A DNA stretch of 64,000 nucleotides from NCBI GenBank assembly GCA_020747015.1, contig JAGTJM010000062.1, forward strand, positions 1 to 64,000, written 5' to 3'. Within the stretch, counting starts at the first letter, position 1. Each line of letters opens with the position of its first letter. Positions 46,201 to 54,987 of the stretch are shown here, one piece after another. The stretch comes from Pyrenochaeta sp. MPI-SDFR-AT-0127 (taxonomy: Eukaryota; Ascomycota; Dothideomycetes; Pleosporales; Cucurbitariaceae). The notes below the pieces were generated by a model. It did not search any database. It was not told the DNA's origin and worked only from the letters and a program-made list of their open reading frames with translations. The translations under genes and the position numbers were made by a program.

Positions 46201-47317
46201 TCACATCTGGCCAACACTTGCGGATGAGGACTGGATCAAGGTCGAAGTACAACTTCGAGATCTCATCCTCAATGACTATGGCAAGAAGAACAACGTTAAC
46301 ACCTCATCGCTCACGAGTAGCGAAGTGCGTGATATCATCTTGGGTATGGAGATTTCAGCGCCATCCATGCAGCGTCAGCAGGCTGCCGAGATTGACAAGC
46401 AGCAAGAAGAGCAGCAGCAGCTGACTGCTGTCACCACGAAGACAATGAACGTTCATGGTGAAGAGATGGTCGTTACCACCACGTCACAGTATGAGCAAGC
46501 ATCGTTCGCTTCGAAGACTGAGTGGCGAACAAGGGCAGTAGCGACGTCAAACCTGCGGACTCGTGCCAACAACATTTACATCAACTCGGAAGATGTCAAG
46601 GACGATGCCCAATTCACCTACGTGATGCCGAAGAACGTCCTGAAGCGTTTCATCACCATCGCCGACCTTCGCGTTCAAGTGGCGGGTTACCTTTATGGCA
46701 AGTCACCACCTGATAACAGCCAAGTCAAGGAGATCAGCACCATTGTGATGATTCCCCAGGTTGGCAACACGCGAGACGTCCAGCTCCCCAAGCAGCTGCC
46801 TCAGCATGAGTATCTTGACAATCTAGAGCCCCTCGGTATCATCCACACCGTCAGTGGCAATGAGCCGCCGTATATGCAAGCTAGCGATGTGACCCAACAC
46901 GCACGTCTCATGAATGCGCACGCAAGTTGGGACAAGAAGACTGTCTCCATGACGGTCTCCTTCACGCCTGGATCCGTCTCCCTTGCTGCCTGGGCGCTCA
47001 CACCTAACGGCTACAAATGGGGCGCAGACAACAAGGACACCATGTCCGACAATCCTTCTGGCTTCAGCACCTCATTCGGCGAGAAGTGTCAACTCCTTCT
47101 TTCTGATAAGATTAGGGGATACTTTTTGGTTCCCGACAACGGCCTGTGGAATTACAGCTTCATGGGTAGCTCATTCGGCACGATTGAGAAGAAGCCAGTA
47201 CATGTACGGTTGGATACACCGGTAAGGTTCTACGATCCTGTGCATCGACCAGTACATTTTGGCAATTTTGCGGAGCTAGAGGATGTCTGGGTCGATCGGG
47301 ACAATCAATTTGAGTAG
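40205..47317 (+). CDS. PRP8: Pre-mRNA-splicing factor Prp8
   Basis: Core U5 snRNP protein that cradles the catalytic RNA of the spliceosome. A single uninterrupted frame encodes 2370 residues, close to human (2335) and yeast (2413) Prp8. It starts with a polyproline/Gly tract (about residues 4-45). Next come the PRO8NT region, the PROCN and reverse-transcriptase-like core, the linker, endonuclease-like and RNase H-like domains, and the C-terminal Jab1/MPN domain ending in NFAELEDVWVDRDNQFE. Long blocks such as NPFWWTSQRHDGKLWNLN and SLIQIFRAHLWQKIHESVV are essentially the universal Prp8 sequence. No intron is present in 7.1 kb, and no intein: the length and continuity leave no room for the large inteins found in Prp8 of some fungi. 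Divergent from eL34. Confidence 0.98.
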   Translation: MAFPPPPPPPPPGPPGSGYAPPPPPPPPGPPGAPGTVGPPGMRPPIDPQIAKFAQKKKDWLRQQRQRFGEKRKAGFVETQKADLPPEHLRKVFRDIGDVSQKKFTTDKRSYLGALKFMPHAVLKLLENMPMPWESRRDVKVLYHTNGCLTLVNEVPRVIEPVFHAQWAAMWLAMRKEKSDRRHFKRMRFPPFDDEEPPLSYSENIEDVEPLEPIQLELDEDEDGPVYEWFYEHRALLDTPHVNGPSYETWNLDLPQMATLYRLSRQLLSDTVDKNYFHMFDMNSFQTAKALNVAIPGGPRFEPLYKDIDPNDEDFGEFNAIDRIIFRAPIRTEYRVSYPFLYNSLPRSVKLAWYSHPQVVYVRAEDPSLPAYYFDPIINPISSRAVAPKNISVSHEDLVFGEGNDEDDEDDFQLPDEVEPFMADEELSTSETASAIALWWAPHPFDKRSGRMVRAQDVPLVKQWYLEHVPANQPVKVRVSYQKLLKTFVLNELHKKPPQAQNKQNLMRTLKSTKFFQQTKIDWVEAGLQVCRQGYNMLNLLIHRKNLTYLHLDYNFNLKPVKTLTTKERKKSRFGNAFHLMREILRLTKLIVDAQVQYRLGNIDAFQLADGILYAFNHVGQLTGMYRYKYKLMHQIRSCKDLKHLIYYRFNSGPVGKGPGCGFWAPAWRVWLFFMRGIIPLLERWLGNLLSRQFEGRHSKGVAKTVTKQRVESHFDLELRAAVMSDLMDMMPEGIKQNKVNTVLQHLSEAWRCWKSNIPWKVPGLPAPIENIILRYVKSKADWWISVAHYNRERIRRGATVDKTVAKKNLGRLTRLWLKAEQERQHNYMKDGPYVSSEEAVAIYTTMVHWLEARKFQPIPFPSVSYKHDTKILILALERLREAYSVKGRLNQSQREELALIEQAYDSPGTTLARIKRFLLTQRAFKEVGIDMNDNYSNINPVYDIEPMEKITDAYLDQYLWYQADQRHLFPAWIKPSDSEVPPLLTYKWAQGINNLDKVWESQDGECNVMIETQLSKVYEKIDLTMLNRLLRLIMDHNLADYITAKNNVQLNYKDMNHVNAYGMIRGLQFSGFVFQFYGLVLDILLLGLQRANEIAGAPESPNDFLQFKDKETEVRHPIRLYTRYIDRIWVFFRFTADESRDLIQRFLTENPDPNFENVIGYKNKKCWPRDSRMRLMRHDVNLGRAVFWDLKNRLPRSVTTIEWDDTFASVYSRDNPNLLFSMSGFEVRILPKMRNLTGEFPVKDSVWSLVDNSTKERTADAFLQVTEEDIQKFNNRIRQILMSSGSTTFTKIANKWNTTLIALFTYYREAAVSTVNLLDTIVKCETKIQTRVKIGLNSKMPSRFPPAVFYTPKELGGLGMISGSHILIPTSDKRWSKQTDTGVTHYRAGMSHDEETLIPNIFRYIIPWESEFVDSQRVWMEYSQKRQEAQQQNRRLTLEDLEDSWDRGLPRINTLFQKDRSTLSFDKGFRARTEFKIYQHMKSNPFWWTSQRHDGKLWNLNAYRTDVIQALGGVETILEHTLFKATAFPSWEGLFWEKASGFEESMKFKKLTNAQRSGLNQIPNRRFTLWWSPTINRANVYVGFQVQLDLTGIFLHGKIPTLKISLIQIFRAHLWQKIHESVVMDLCQVFDQELEALGIETVQKETIHPRKSYKMNSSCADILLFASHKWSVSPPSMLYDTKDSMSATTTNKFWIDVQLRYGDYDSHDIERYVRAKYLDYTQDSMSIYPSATGLMIGIDLAYNLYSAYGQYFPGLKQLIQQAMAKVMKANPALYVLRERIRKGLQLYASESSQEFLNSQNYSELFSNQIQLFIDDTNVYRVTIHKTFEGNLTTKPINGAIFIFNPRTGQLFLKIIHTSVWAGQKRLGQLAKWKTAEEVAALIRSLPVEEQPKQLIVTRKGLLDPLEVHLLDFPNISIRASELQLPFQAAMKVEKLGDMILRATGPQMVLFNLYDEWLKTISSYTAFSRLILILRALHVNQDKTKLLLRPDKTVITQEHHIWPTLADEDWIKVEVQLRDLILNDYGKKNNVNTSSLTSSEVRDIILGMEISAPSMQRQQAAEIDKQQEEQQQLTAVTTKTMNVHGEEMVVTTTSQYEQASFASKTEWRTRAVATSNLRTRANNIYINSEDVKDDAQFTYVMPKNVLKRFITIADLRVQVAGYLYGKSPPDNSQVKEISTIVMIPQVGNTRDVQLPKQLPQHEYLDNLEPLGIIHTVSGNEPPYMQASDVTQHARLMNAHASWDKKTVSMTVSFTPGSVSLAAWALTPNGYKWGADNKDTMSDNPSGFSTSFGEKCQLLLSDKIRGYFLVPDNGLWNYSFMGSSFGTIEKKPVHVRLDTPVRFYDPVHRPVHFGNFAELEDVWVDRDNQFE

Positions 47318-48934
47318 GCGAGAGATATTCTAAAGGCGCGTGAGGGAGCATGTAGAGGGAGAGGTTTCGAAAGCAGATGTATCTTCTATCGGCGTTTTGG
47401 GCGGCACAGGCGTTTCGCCCGACTGATTGATTGCATGGACAGGAGAGTCTTGGGAACAAAATGTGCATAGTGTATTATAATCATTCAGCGATATGTATTC
47501 TGCGATAGACAAACAAACTTTTTTTCCCTTGACATCAAATGTTCTGTCCTTCACGTCTTGTGATGTTTTGACACAATTGATCCTTCCATTTGATGTTCCA
47601 AGCGGTTCGATGATGCTCGGTGGCCCAGACACGAAGGGTAATTTTTCGGGACAACTATTTTTCACGCTTCAACACAAAGTTGCATTGCTTCAATAGTGTA
47701 TGTACTACTAGCTGTGCATATTTACAATCTTGTCTCGGCACCGTTCTTGCTTTTTTTCCCGGGTGTCGCTGTGTATTGTCTTATTATTCGATGGCAGGTC
47801 ATCACGTTATCAGGTAACATGTTAAGGGCTTACGAAAAAAATCACCATGGAAGGAGGGTCGAATACCTTCTCGGGGAACTTCACAAATACTAGCCAAAAT
47901 AATCATATATTTATCTGCTACTGCAAGTATTTATGAGGCTGTAAAGTGGCAAATAGTGAAAGTTGGTTGTGTTGGGATCGCACTGGAGGGCCATAGAGAG
48001 CTTTACACTTGTGTGAATGCAGCCCAAGCACCATGGTCCTTCAAAGACATGTCTGTCTAGTAGTCGCTGTCTCCTTATTTCCTTAAGAAGAAAGATAAAT
48101 TTGTTGACTATTGTTTTTTGTAACCTTAACAGAAGAAGATCAATTGTCAATTCTCTGACAACAACGGATACCGTCACAATGAATATTGGCCGTTAGAAAA
48201 TTCATACACATCGACGCAGACAGCCAGCGCAATCGTAATGCCATTGGGAATAAGGTCGCATGATATATCCAGTCGCGTGTTGCGGGGTCAGCGAAGTGCA
48301 TGTGTGATCTAGCCTCATTGTTTGGAAGCGATCCCGAAGGATCGCTTTGGAGGCCTGCGAGTGGCAGATTGTTGCTACACGAGGTGCCAGGTGGCGGTCG
48401 AGGTGAGGCTGATATGGTCGAATCCGGAGGACCTTGTCGTGTTCGAGGCTCTTAGTTCAACCCTAGCAGGATAGTTGCTGGCTGAGGGCTGCAGCAATCC
48501 TGGCAGTCACTGCTCGCTTAGCCTGCGGGAGGGCCGCTCTTTCCCTCTCGTCTCCAATGTCCACACTAGCTTGGACGAAGAGTGACCATCTTACTGTCAA
48601 CAAATCATTCGTGAATGAACGACAATAACCCAACTTTCAACGACTGCTGATTCACGTAAAATCTAATTCATCAGTCCATCAGGTTGTGCGCAAATGGCGA
48701 ATTCGTCCTCGCCGCATGCAGAATCAACGTGCGTTTGTGGCGCACCGCATGCCAGCTGCTTCAACGAATCTACCCTATTATCTTGTCGTAAGGCTACGGA
48801 GGCGCCGCAGGGTCTAAAGCTCCTGAGTCTAGCCAGACTGGCGCACAGATAAGCTATAATGTGCCTTGACGACCAAATCCCATCTTGCTTGCCCATGTTA
48901 AGCTCCTCCCAACGGACACGGCCAACAATCCAAC
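47318..48934. other. Large intergenic region after PRP8
   Basis: About 1.6 kb with no supported gene. The part from 47460 to 48180 is AT-rich with only short frames. A 9-bp hairpin lies at 48326-48347. No transposase or terminal repeats were seen. Confidence 0.5.
48326..48347. repeat. Perfect 9-bp hairpin with CGAA loop
   Basis: AAGCGATCC, loop CGAA, GGATCGCTT. The stem is perfect and the loop short, so it would be stable as RNA on either strand. It is isolated in intergenic DNA, about 600 bp before the next gene. Confidence 0.65.
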
Positions 48935-51116
48935 ATGACCGAGCCACAGAGTTATGAAAAGGTCCCCAACGCGTCTGTCGAACAAACTGAGCGAGATGCA
49001 TCACCGCTGCCTGCACCCCTGCACAAGAAGAGATCAGCCTGGGAAAAGCTCGGCGCCTACAACATTGCGGTGTTGGTTATAGGAACAGCCACTATTCTCC
49101 TCGCCGTCGGATTCCTCACATTCATATGGGTCGTGTCGATCAATGGGACCCAGAGCGGACAGCTACCATCATTGTGGAAACTCATTGTGAGCAACGCATG
49201 GGTTTCTCGTGTGATCACTCTGTGTTCGATCTTGATCCGTGTGGCAACGGCAGCCCAGTTGTGCGTGTTTGCAGCTATCTTGGCCGCCCTTATCCTCGAG
49301 AGAATCGGTGCTTCTGCTGAAGACTTCCCGTTGCTGTCCATGATGCGATGCGCAAACACTGGTCCTCAGGCACTTATCTGGAATGTTCTGCATACAATCC
49401 ACACTGGATCGCAGCGAGGATACTCCCTACTTATCATACTCACTATTCTTAACGCTCTGGCATTGCAGTTCACCTCGACCATTCTACTCGCAGATTTGTC
49501 GCCTACTTACGTCGTTCTCGATCGCAATAGTACCAGAAATATTACATTCGGCATGTCAGATTCCTTGACCGAGAATGCGTACGCCGGCATCGACTATTGG
49601 TGTGTACAGTCCTAAGGTACACAACTAGGAGATACTAATCATATTCAGGAAAACTGGCCCACAAACTTATCCAAGATTCGCAGAATACAAGGAGAAAGCG
49701 ACCAACGGCACAAATTACACCGATACGGGAACAACATATCGCGGGTTTCTCCCCTTCGCTTTACCCAATCAGCGAAATCGTCTTCGAAACTATCATGGCC
49801 CAATGACTGTCGTTGATGCACGAGTAGTTTGTGTTCGACCCCAGCTTTCAAATCTCACCATCAATGTGATCTCGGATACAAATGAAGATGAGCGGATTAT
49901 ATCGGGGACCCTCGATGCAAGGGATGTCTACCCTGGCATAACCACGACAACACCTGACCCAGAAGACCAGCAGTATGTTTCGACATCATTCAACTGTCGC
50001 GCACCGGCACAGAATCCTATTGCGAACTCGACCAATTGGAGTGCCTCACTGTGCCTTTTGGGTACGCACTACGGCACGCTTCTGAATGGCATCATACCGG
50101 ACGGTGATACAAAGGATGGATTGCCCACAGGACACACCCTGGCCCAACTCATACTCAACAACACTAACCCAAATGACCGCTACAACAATACTGTGACCGA
50201 GCTTACTGAACTCAACCAACTAGAATCTTCTAGTGCATCGTGGGCAAGATTTGGAAATGAAAAGGTGCAATTCGACCTGAGTCTTTGCTTCTTTAACCCT
50301 CAGCAGCGGGATTATGAAGTCAAAGCCTCGAGCAGCGAAGACTTCAGTGACGCCAGTGCATTCTGGGATATTTCAACCGGCCAACCTGTTTACAATAGCT
50401 ATTGGGTTCGATCCATGCTTGATGCTGTCCTGGGGGAATCTACCTCGGCAGAACGAGGACTGCTGACGTTGGAGCCCGTAGCCAACTGGACCGCCATGGA
50501 GACCACAGCGCGATACAATGTTACAGCTTATCCATTCATCTACGATACATTGAGTAGGTTTGATCCAAGCGAGTCAGAAAACGAGACCGCCGGAACCACA
50601 TACCAATTCACATCCTTCATCATCCCCACCTATGCGATTCACCAAACCCACAAAGCATTGGTGCAAACGATTCTTCAAAGTACCAAGAATCCTGCCTTGG
50701 CGTTACAGGCCCTCTGGACAGTTCTCCTGCAAATGTCATATTACGACTTTTTCAACCAGTACAGCGTCAGCGCTCCTGCATCTTTTGGCATCGCAGAGCA
50801 AGTAAACATACCGATACAATGGTCTTGCTTCGCCGGTGTCATGGGGATCCTGGGGCTGCACTTTGTGCTCCTGATAATCAGCCTCGTTATGTTTGTCACC
50901 AGGACGGAGATGTCGCTACTCGGCAACTCATGGCAGGCCGTCTCGCAGGTCATGTCGACCGATACGGCGCACGCAGTGCATCACGCAGCTGCAGCTACGG
51001 ATAAGGAGATGGCAGATGCGGTAAAGGAGAGCGGGATTGCCGAGGGCAAGATATTCGTCAAAAAGTCTGCAAGCAGCGGTCGTACAGAAGCCACATCTGT
51101 CGTTCGGCGACGTTGA
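48935..51116 (+). CDS. Large glycosylated membrane protein of unknown function
   Basis: I do not recognise the family; it resembles lineage-specific fungal membrane proteins annotated as hypothetical. Exons are 48935-49599 and 49649-51116; the 49-nt intron has a TACTAAT branch and splits a Trp codon (710 residues). A hydrophilic N terminus is followed by transmembrane segments near residues 43-67, 104-122 and 163-185. Next comes a ~430-residue region rich in N-glycosylation sequons (NST, NYT, NLT, NWS, NNT, NWT, NVT, NET) with several Cys, probably extracellular or luminal. A fourth segment (GILGLHFVLLIISLVMFV) and a ~75-residue cytosolic tail end the protein. The topology suggests a cell-surface or vacuolar protein with one large glycosylated domain. 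Confidence 0.85.
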
Positions 51117-52229
51117 TGTCTCTTGTTTGATCTTGGCGTCTGGGGAGAATGGGTCATGTGTAAATTGAATGTGTCATAATAAAGGTTGTGTGTTAAACAA
51201 GTGTCGATCATATACGGAAATTCGACTTAGCTGGTATTGCTAAAGTGCAGCATATTCAAATAGCTATGTGATGTATTAGATATTTTACTGTCAAGCAATA
51301 TAGCCGTTTATCCTGTACAATATACCTGATTACGGATTCTAAGCCGTAGACCCTTTGTTTGTCTTCACCATACCCACTACCTATGCTCTGTATCGTAGTA
51401 TTCTTATCACGATAACGCCTTATTCCCGTAAAAGGATCCAGCACGCTTAAGTCTCTTGCCTACCCACCTCTTTCAGTAACGTTGACAGTATTCTTCGTTG
51501 GAACATGTGACCCCAATTCTGCTCCGAACTCTTGTAATTATAGAAAGAAAAACCTATTTGATGACAGATCACTTCAAGTAACACTTGCCGTGCACAACTT
51601 CTTCAAGCTTTGTTATGATCTCTCTTTAAGGTTCCTGGGTTCCTCTTCTTGTAACGTCATATCCTCCAAGTCAGAGAAGACAAAGAAAAGGGAGACAAAG
51701 ATAGGAGAATACATTTATTCTCCTCATCGCACTTATCCTTCTATCTCCTATGTTCGTCTTCCTCTCTGCCTTCTTTGTTGAGCTGATTCTTATCTATAGC
51801 CTTTTTCGACTTTGCCAGAGGACTGGCTGTATTGCGTAAGCCCAGTACGGTTTAAAAGGATTAACAAATAGACGTATTCATGTTCACAGGTTCTGGATTT
51901 GCAAAATTCTCATGCATCCTCCTTCAACAGCTGGCAAGATGCCATGCCTGACAACCAAGGTGTACCCCGAGTTTTTGGAAGTGCTCTGAACCAAGACTTT
52001 GGTAAGCTTGGTGATGCGTTTGTAGCGCTAAACATAGACAATGGGTCAAAACCTGCAACCATGTGGGCGTACCCCGCTTTATCACCAAATAGGGTTATGA
52101 CTCTTTTCCAACAAGCACACACTAAAAAACATTCAACTCTTGTGTATTCAGTTGATTCTGGTAACTCCGGACTGCTTGATTTTGATAAATATATATTTGA
52201 CTTTTGTCGTATCTTCCATAAATCACTTA
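51117..52229. other. AT-rich intergenic region before the tRNA gene
   Basis: No supported gene. The 112-codon frame at 51899-52234 runs into the tRNA gene, overlaps an equally long frame on the other strand and has no motif. The sequence from about 51180 to 51900 is AT-rich and low in coding signal. A degraded repeat is possible but not shown. Confidence 0.5.
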
Positions 52230-52236
52230 GGTGAGA

Positions 52237-52244
52237 TGGCCGAG
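52237..52244 (+). promoter_or_regulatory. Left part of the Pol III A box
   Basis: TGGCCGAG matches the first eight positions of the TRGYNNARNNGG internal A box. The normal continuation (CGG) lies beyond the insert. The bases that follow directly (GTTTG) match the end of the consensus only in part. Confidence 0.55.
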
Positions 52245-52296
52245 GTTTGTAATTCCACCACATCACCACACCACACAAGTTCTGACATTCAATCAG
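52245..52296 (+). other. Intron-like insert in the tRNA D-loop
   Basis: 52 nt that start GTTTGT and end AATCAG, with a CTGAC branch-like motif about 10 nt before the acceptor AG. These are the ends, size and branch type of the spliceosomal introns in neighbouring protein genes (42-57 nt). Its removal restores a standard Leu D-loop. I see no clear bulge-helix-bulge structure for the tRNA endonuclease, but did not fold it by program. Confidence 0.7.
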
Positions 52297-52340
52297 CGGT
52301 TAAGGCGCTAGCTTCAGGTGCTAGTAACGAAAGTTGCGTG

Positions 52341-52351
52341 GGTTCGAGTCC
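52341..52351 (+). promoter_or_regulatory. Pol III B box of tRNA-Leu
   Basis: GGTTCGAGTCC is a perfect match to the B-box consensus GGTTCGANTCC, in the T-arm as usual. The A-to-B spacing becomes about 104 bp because of the insert. Confidence 0.85.
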
Positions 52352-52362
52352 CACTCTCATCA

Positions 52363-52957
52363 CTATCCTTTTGCTCTTCTTTTTTGCACTTTTTAGACTC
52401 CCAGACATGTGTCGAGCAGTCAGGACGATTTTTTGTGACTTCAGAGGAGAAGGTCTGTGCGGCGCGGAACCACGCGAGAGCGGGGCAAGCACCAACGTCA
52501 GTCTCCAGGCTTGGCATTGCTGGGGGCGCTTTGGAACGAATTGCACCTGTGCAACATGTTCATGACAGCAATTTCCTTCTTTTTCTGCTTGTTGCACGTA
52601 GCAGTGACGACTCTTCGTGATCATAAAGCTCAGTGAAAATCAGTGCGGCTTCCCGTTCTACGGCGCCGAATATAGAATCCGTGAACCCTACATAGGGAAG
52701 TGAGCTTGGCCGCGCTGAAGGACGCCTCATGGTTTCGCAGCTGATCACTTCTCCACCATGCTCTTCTCTCAGTACAAGAAGCTTCCTCTCGTTCTCGTAT
52801 ATCCAATTCATGCCCTGTGCATAGCGTATCATTAATCGCCGCTCTCCTGTAGAGCGGCCTGCAATTTTCTCTGTAGACGACATCGCAGTACCTCTGAGGT
52901 TTCGTATTCACGTGATCCTGACGTTCAATTGAGACCACAACGGGTTGAGTATCAACA
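52363..52957. other. Intergenic region between the tRNA and the GH76 gene
   Basis: Apart from the T-runs after the tRNA and a CACGTG at 52909-52914 just upstream of the GH76-like start codon, I see nothing. The minus-strand frame 52630-53211 is a shadow with no motif. Confidence 0.5.
52369..52385 (+). terminator. Pol III terminator T-runs
   Basis: A T4 run (52369-52372) begins 7 nt after the tRNA and a T6 run (52380-52385) follows as backup. This is the usual arrangement after a Pol III-transcribed tRNA gene. Confidence 0.75.
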
Positions 52958-54987
52958 ATGAGACGCCCGCAAGCCCCGTCGCTCAGACGCCCTTTCGCTA
53001 TTTTCTTCTTATTGGTCGTTGCTCTTGCGACCTTCGCTATTGCTATTGAAACAGTACCGCAACATTCGCCGGGTAAGCCTCGCTCCCACTTTATCAATCT
53101 CCAACTGACATCTCTCCAGACAGACAGCAACCAGTCTATGGAGCCGGAAATCAAGATGTTCTCCGCCTGAAACCTCCATATCCTCTCCAACCACCCATGG
53201 AACCTTCTCAAATGCGGCCAGTCGACTCCTCACTGCCCTACTTACCAACTGCAGCCAACGTTCTCCGCGATTTGCACACCGCACTCTCCAGTATGCAAGA
53301 CCACTACTTTTCTCTCTGGCTCGGCAAATGGACTACTGCAATCGACTGGACTGCCGCCGTAATGGGCACCTACCTTTCTGCAACACTCTCGTCGCTCTCT
53401 CGCTCGATTGACTACAAGATGCCAGGTACCTTTGATAAGAGCAAGAAGCTCGATATCGAGGCACAAATGGTAGAAAATGAGATCAACAAATATTTCGCGC
53501 AGAGTGTAAGCTACTACTTTGGCGAAGACCACTTTGCCATCAGGATGCAGGCCTTTGATGATATGCTATGGGTTGTCCTGGGGTGGCTTGAGGCTACGCG
53601 CTTCATTGAGGGGCACTCTGGAAGTCACTACTCACGCAACACCGGGCTCGGAGGTGAGGAGCAATCACGTAATGAGGCATGGCACGCGGCCCAGTTTATA
53701 CCTGCCTTCGCTCACCGTGCTCGCGTCTTTTACGAACTAGCAGAACAGGGTTGGGACTGGCGGCTTTGCGGTGGAGGGATGACATGGAATCCACGGCTCC
53801 TGCCGTACAAGAACGCGATCACGAATCAACTCTTTATATCTGCAAGTGTCGAAATGTATCTCCATTTCCCTGGCGACGAGAATTGCTCACCATTTCTCTC
53901 ACAGTATGACAGAGGCTATCCACAGATAGACGAGCTCTTCGAAGAGTGCGACGACCACAACCGAGGACGGTACGACCCAGCGTACCTAGCCAGTGCCATC
54001 AATGGGTACAGGTGGCTGAAAGGTAGTGGTATGACGAATGATCAAGGACTATATGTCGATGGGTTCCACATTGGCGGATACCGCCAGAATCGTAGCAAGA
54101 CCACGTGTGATGAGCGGAACGAGATGGTATACACATACAACCAAGGCGTTATTCTCTCGGGCCTCAGAGGACTTTGGGAAGCCACCGGGAGCGTGGCGTA
54201 TTTAGAAGATGGGCACGAGTTGATTCGCAATGTCATTCAGGCTACGGGCTGGACGAAGACAGACAGGCTCTCTACACCTTCGTTCACTGCACAACAACCA
54301 CCCACAAGGAGGAAGAGCAAGGCTGCTACAAAGAAACAGGACGCATTGGCATCGGAATGGCACGGTCTAGGCAGCGATGGTATTCTAACAGAGCTCTGCG
54401 ACCTCTCAGGCCGTTGCAGCCAGGACGGACAAACCTTCAAGGGCATATTCTTCCACCACCTGACCGCCTTTTGCACGCCACTACCAGTGCGTCCTGAACG
54501 ACCAGGCAGAACACACGCGGCAACAAGGGCAGTGGCAAAGCTCCATCAAAACAGCTGCAAGGAGTACACAGCCTGGGTTGTTCACAACGCGCAGGCCGCC
54601 TTGTCGACACGGGACTCAGAAGACCGATTTGGAGGCTGGTGGGGCGCTCCCGACTCGTCTTCCTCTTCATCCTCATCCTCATCCTTTCCCAACCCCATGC
54701 CAAAGAGACAATCAACACAATCTACTCCCGACGAGCATGTACCAGAGAATGCAATAGATTACCGCAACAGCCCCAACACACCCGATGCTACCTATGCAGA
54801 TGGCGAGTACAAAGAACCATCCAACGGACACATTTTCGACCCCCTCATCAAGAAAGCTACAGCAGGCGATTTGAACGATCGCGGAAGAGGCAGGACGGTG
54901 GAAACGCAGGGCAGCGGACTAGCAGTTGTACGAGCAATGTGGGAATTTCTGAAATGGGGGGAGCAGGATGTTGGCTTGGAAGTGTGA
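52958..54987 (+). CDS. GH76-like alpha-1,6-mannanase family protein
   Basis: Protein of 660 residues with a signal-anchor or signal peptide (about residues 12-30, AIFFLLVVALATFAIAI). Exons are 52958-53072 and 53120-54987; the 47-nt intron has a CTGAC branch. The catalytic region has GH76 features: the adjacent Asp pair Asp185-Asp186 in AFDDMLWVVLGWLEA, the WRLCGGGMTWN loop, ITNQLFISASVEMYLHF, and later VYTYNQGVILSGLRGLWEATG. Fungal GH76 (Dcw1/Dfg5) proteins act on mannan or GPI-linked wall proteins. This protein lacks an evident GPI signal and instead has insert-rich C-terminal sequence with a polySer tract encoded near 54655-54690. The role is probably cell-wall or glycan processing in the secretory path. 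Confidence 0.82.

Larger units (their letters stand above)
52230..52362 (+). tRNA. tRNA-Leu(CAG): tRNA-Leu(CAG) with a 52-nt insert in the D-loop
   Basis: A complete class II tRNA can be folded once 52245-52296 is removed (81 nt left). Acceptor strands are 52230-52236 (GGTGAGA) and 52355-52361 (TCTCATC): seven pairs, one a G-T wobble, with discriminator A52362. The D-stem is GCC/GGC (52239-52241 and 52304-52306). The anticodon stem is CTAGC/GCTAG, with loop TTCAGGT holding CAG at 52315-52317, hence Leu. The long variable arm AAC-GAAA-GTT marks a Leu/Ser tRNA. The T-arm is GTGGG/CCCAC. CCA is not encoded and no intron sits at 37/38. The insert separates the D-loop bases GAG from CGGTTAA. A pseudogene is possible, but every other part is intact. 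Confidence 0.85.

Noticed and set aside
47318..48934. A degenerate transposon in the PRP8 downstream gap
   Set aside because: No transposase-like frame, terminal repeats or target duplications were found by eye.
51899..52234. 112-codon plus-strand frame upstream of the tRNA
   Set aside because: It runs into the tRNA gene, has an equally long antisense frame and shows no motif.
52630..53211. 193-codon minus-strand frame over the GH76 gene start
   Set aside because: It is antisense to the first exons of a gene with clear family motifs and has no motif of its own.
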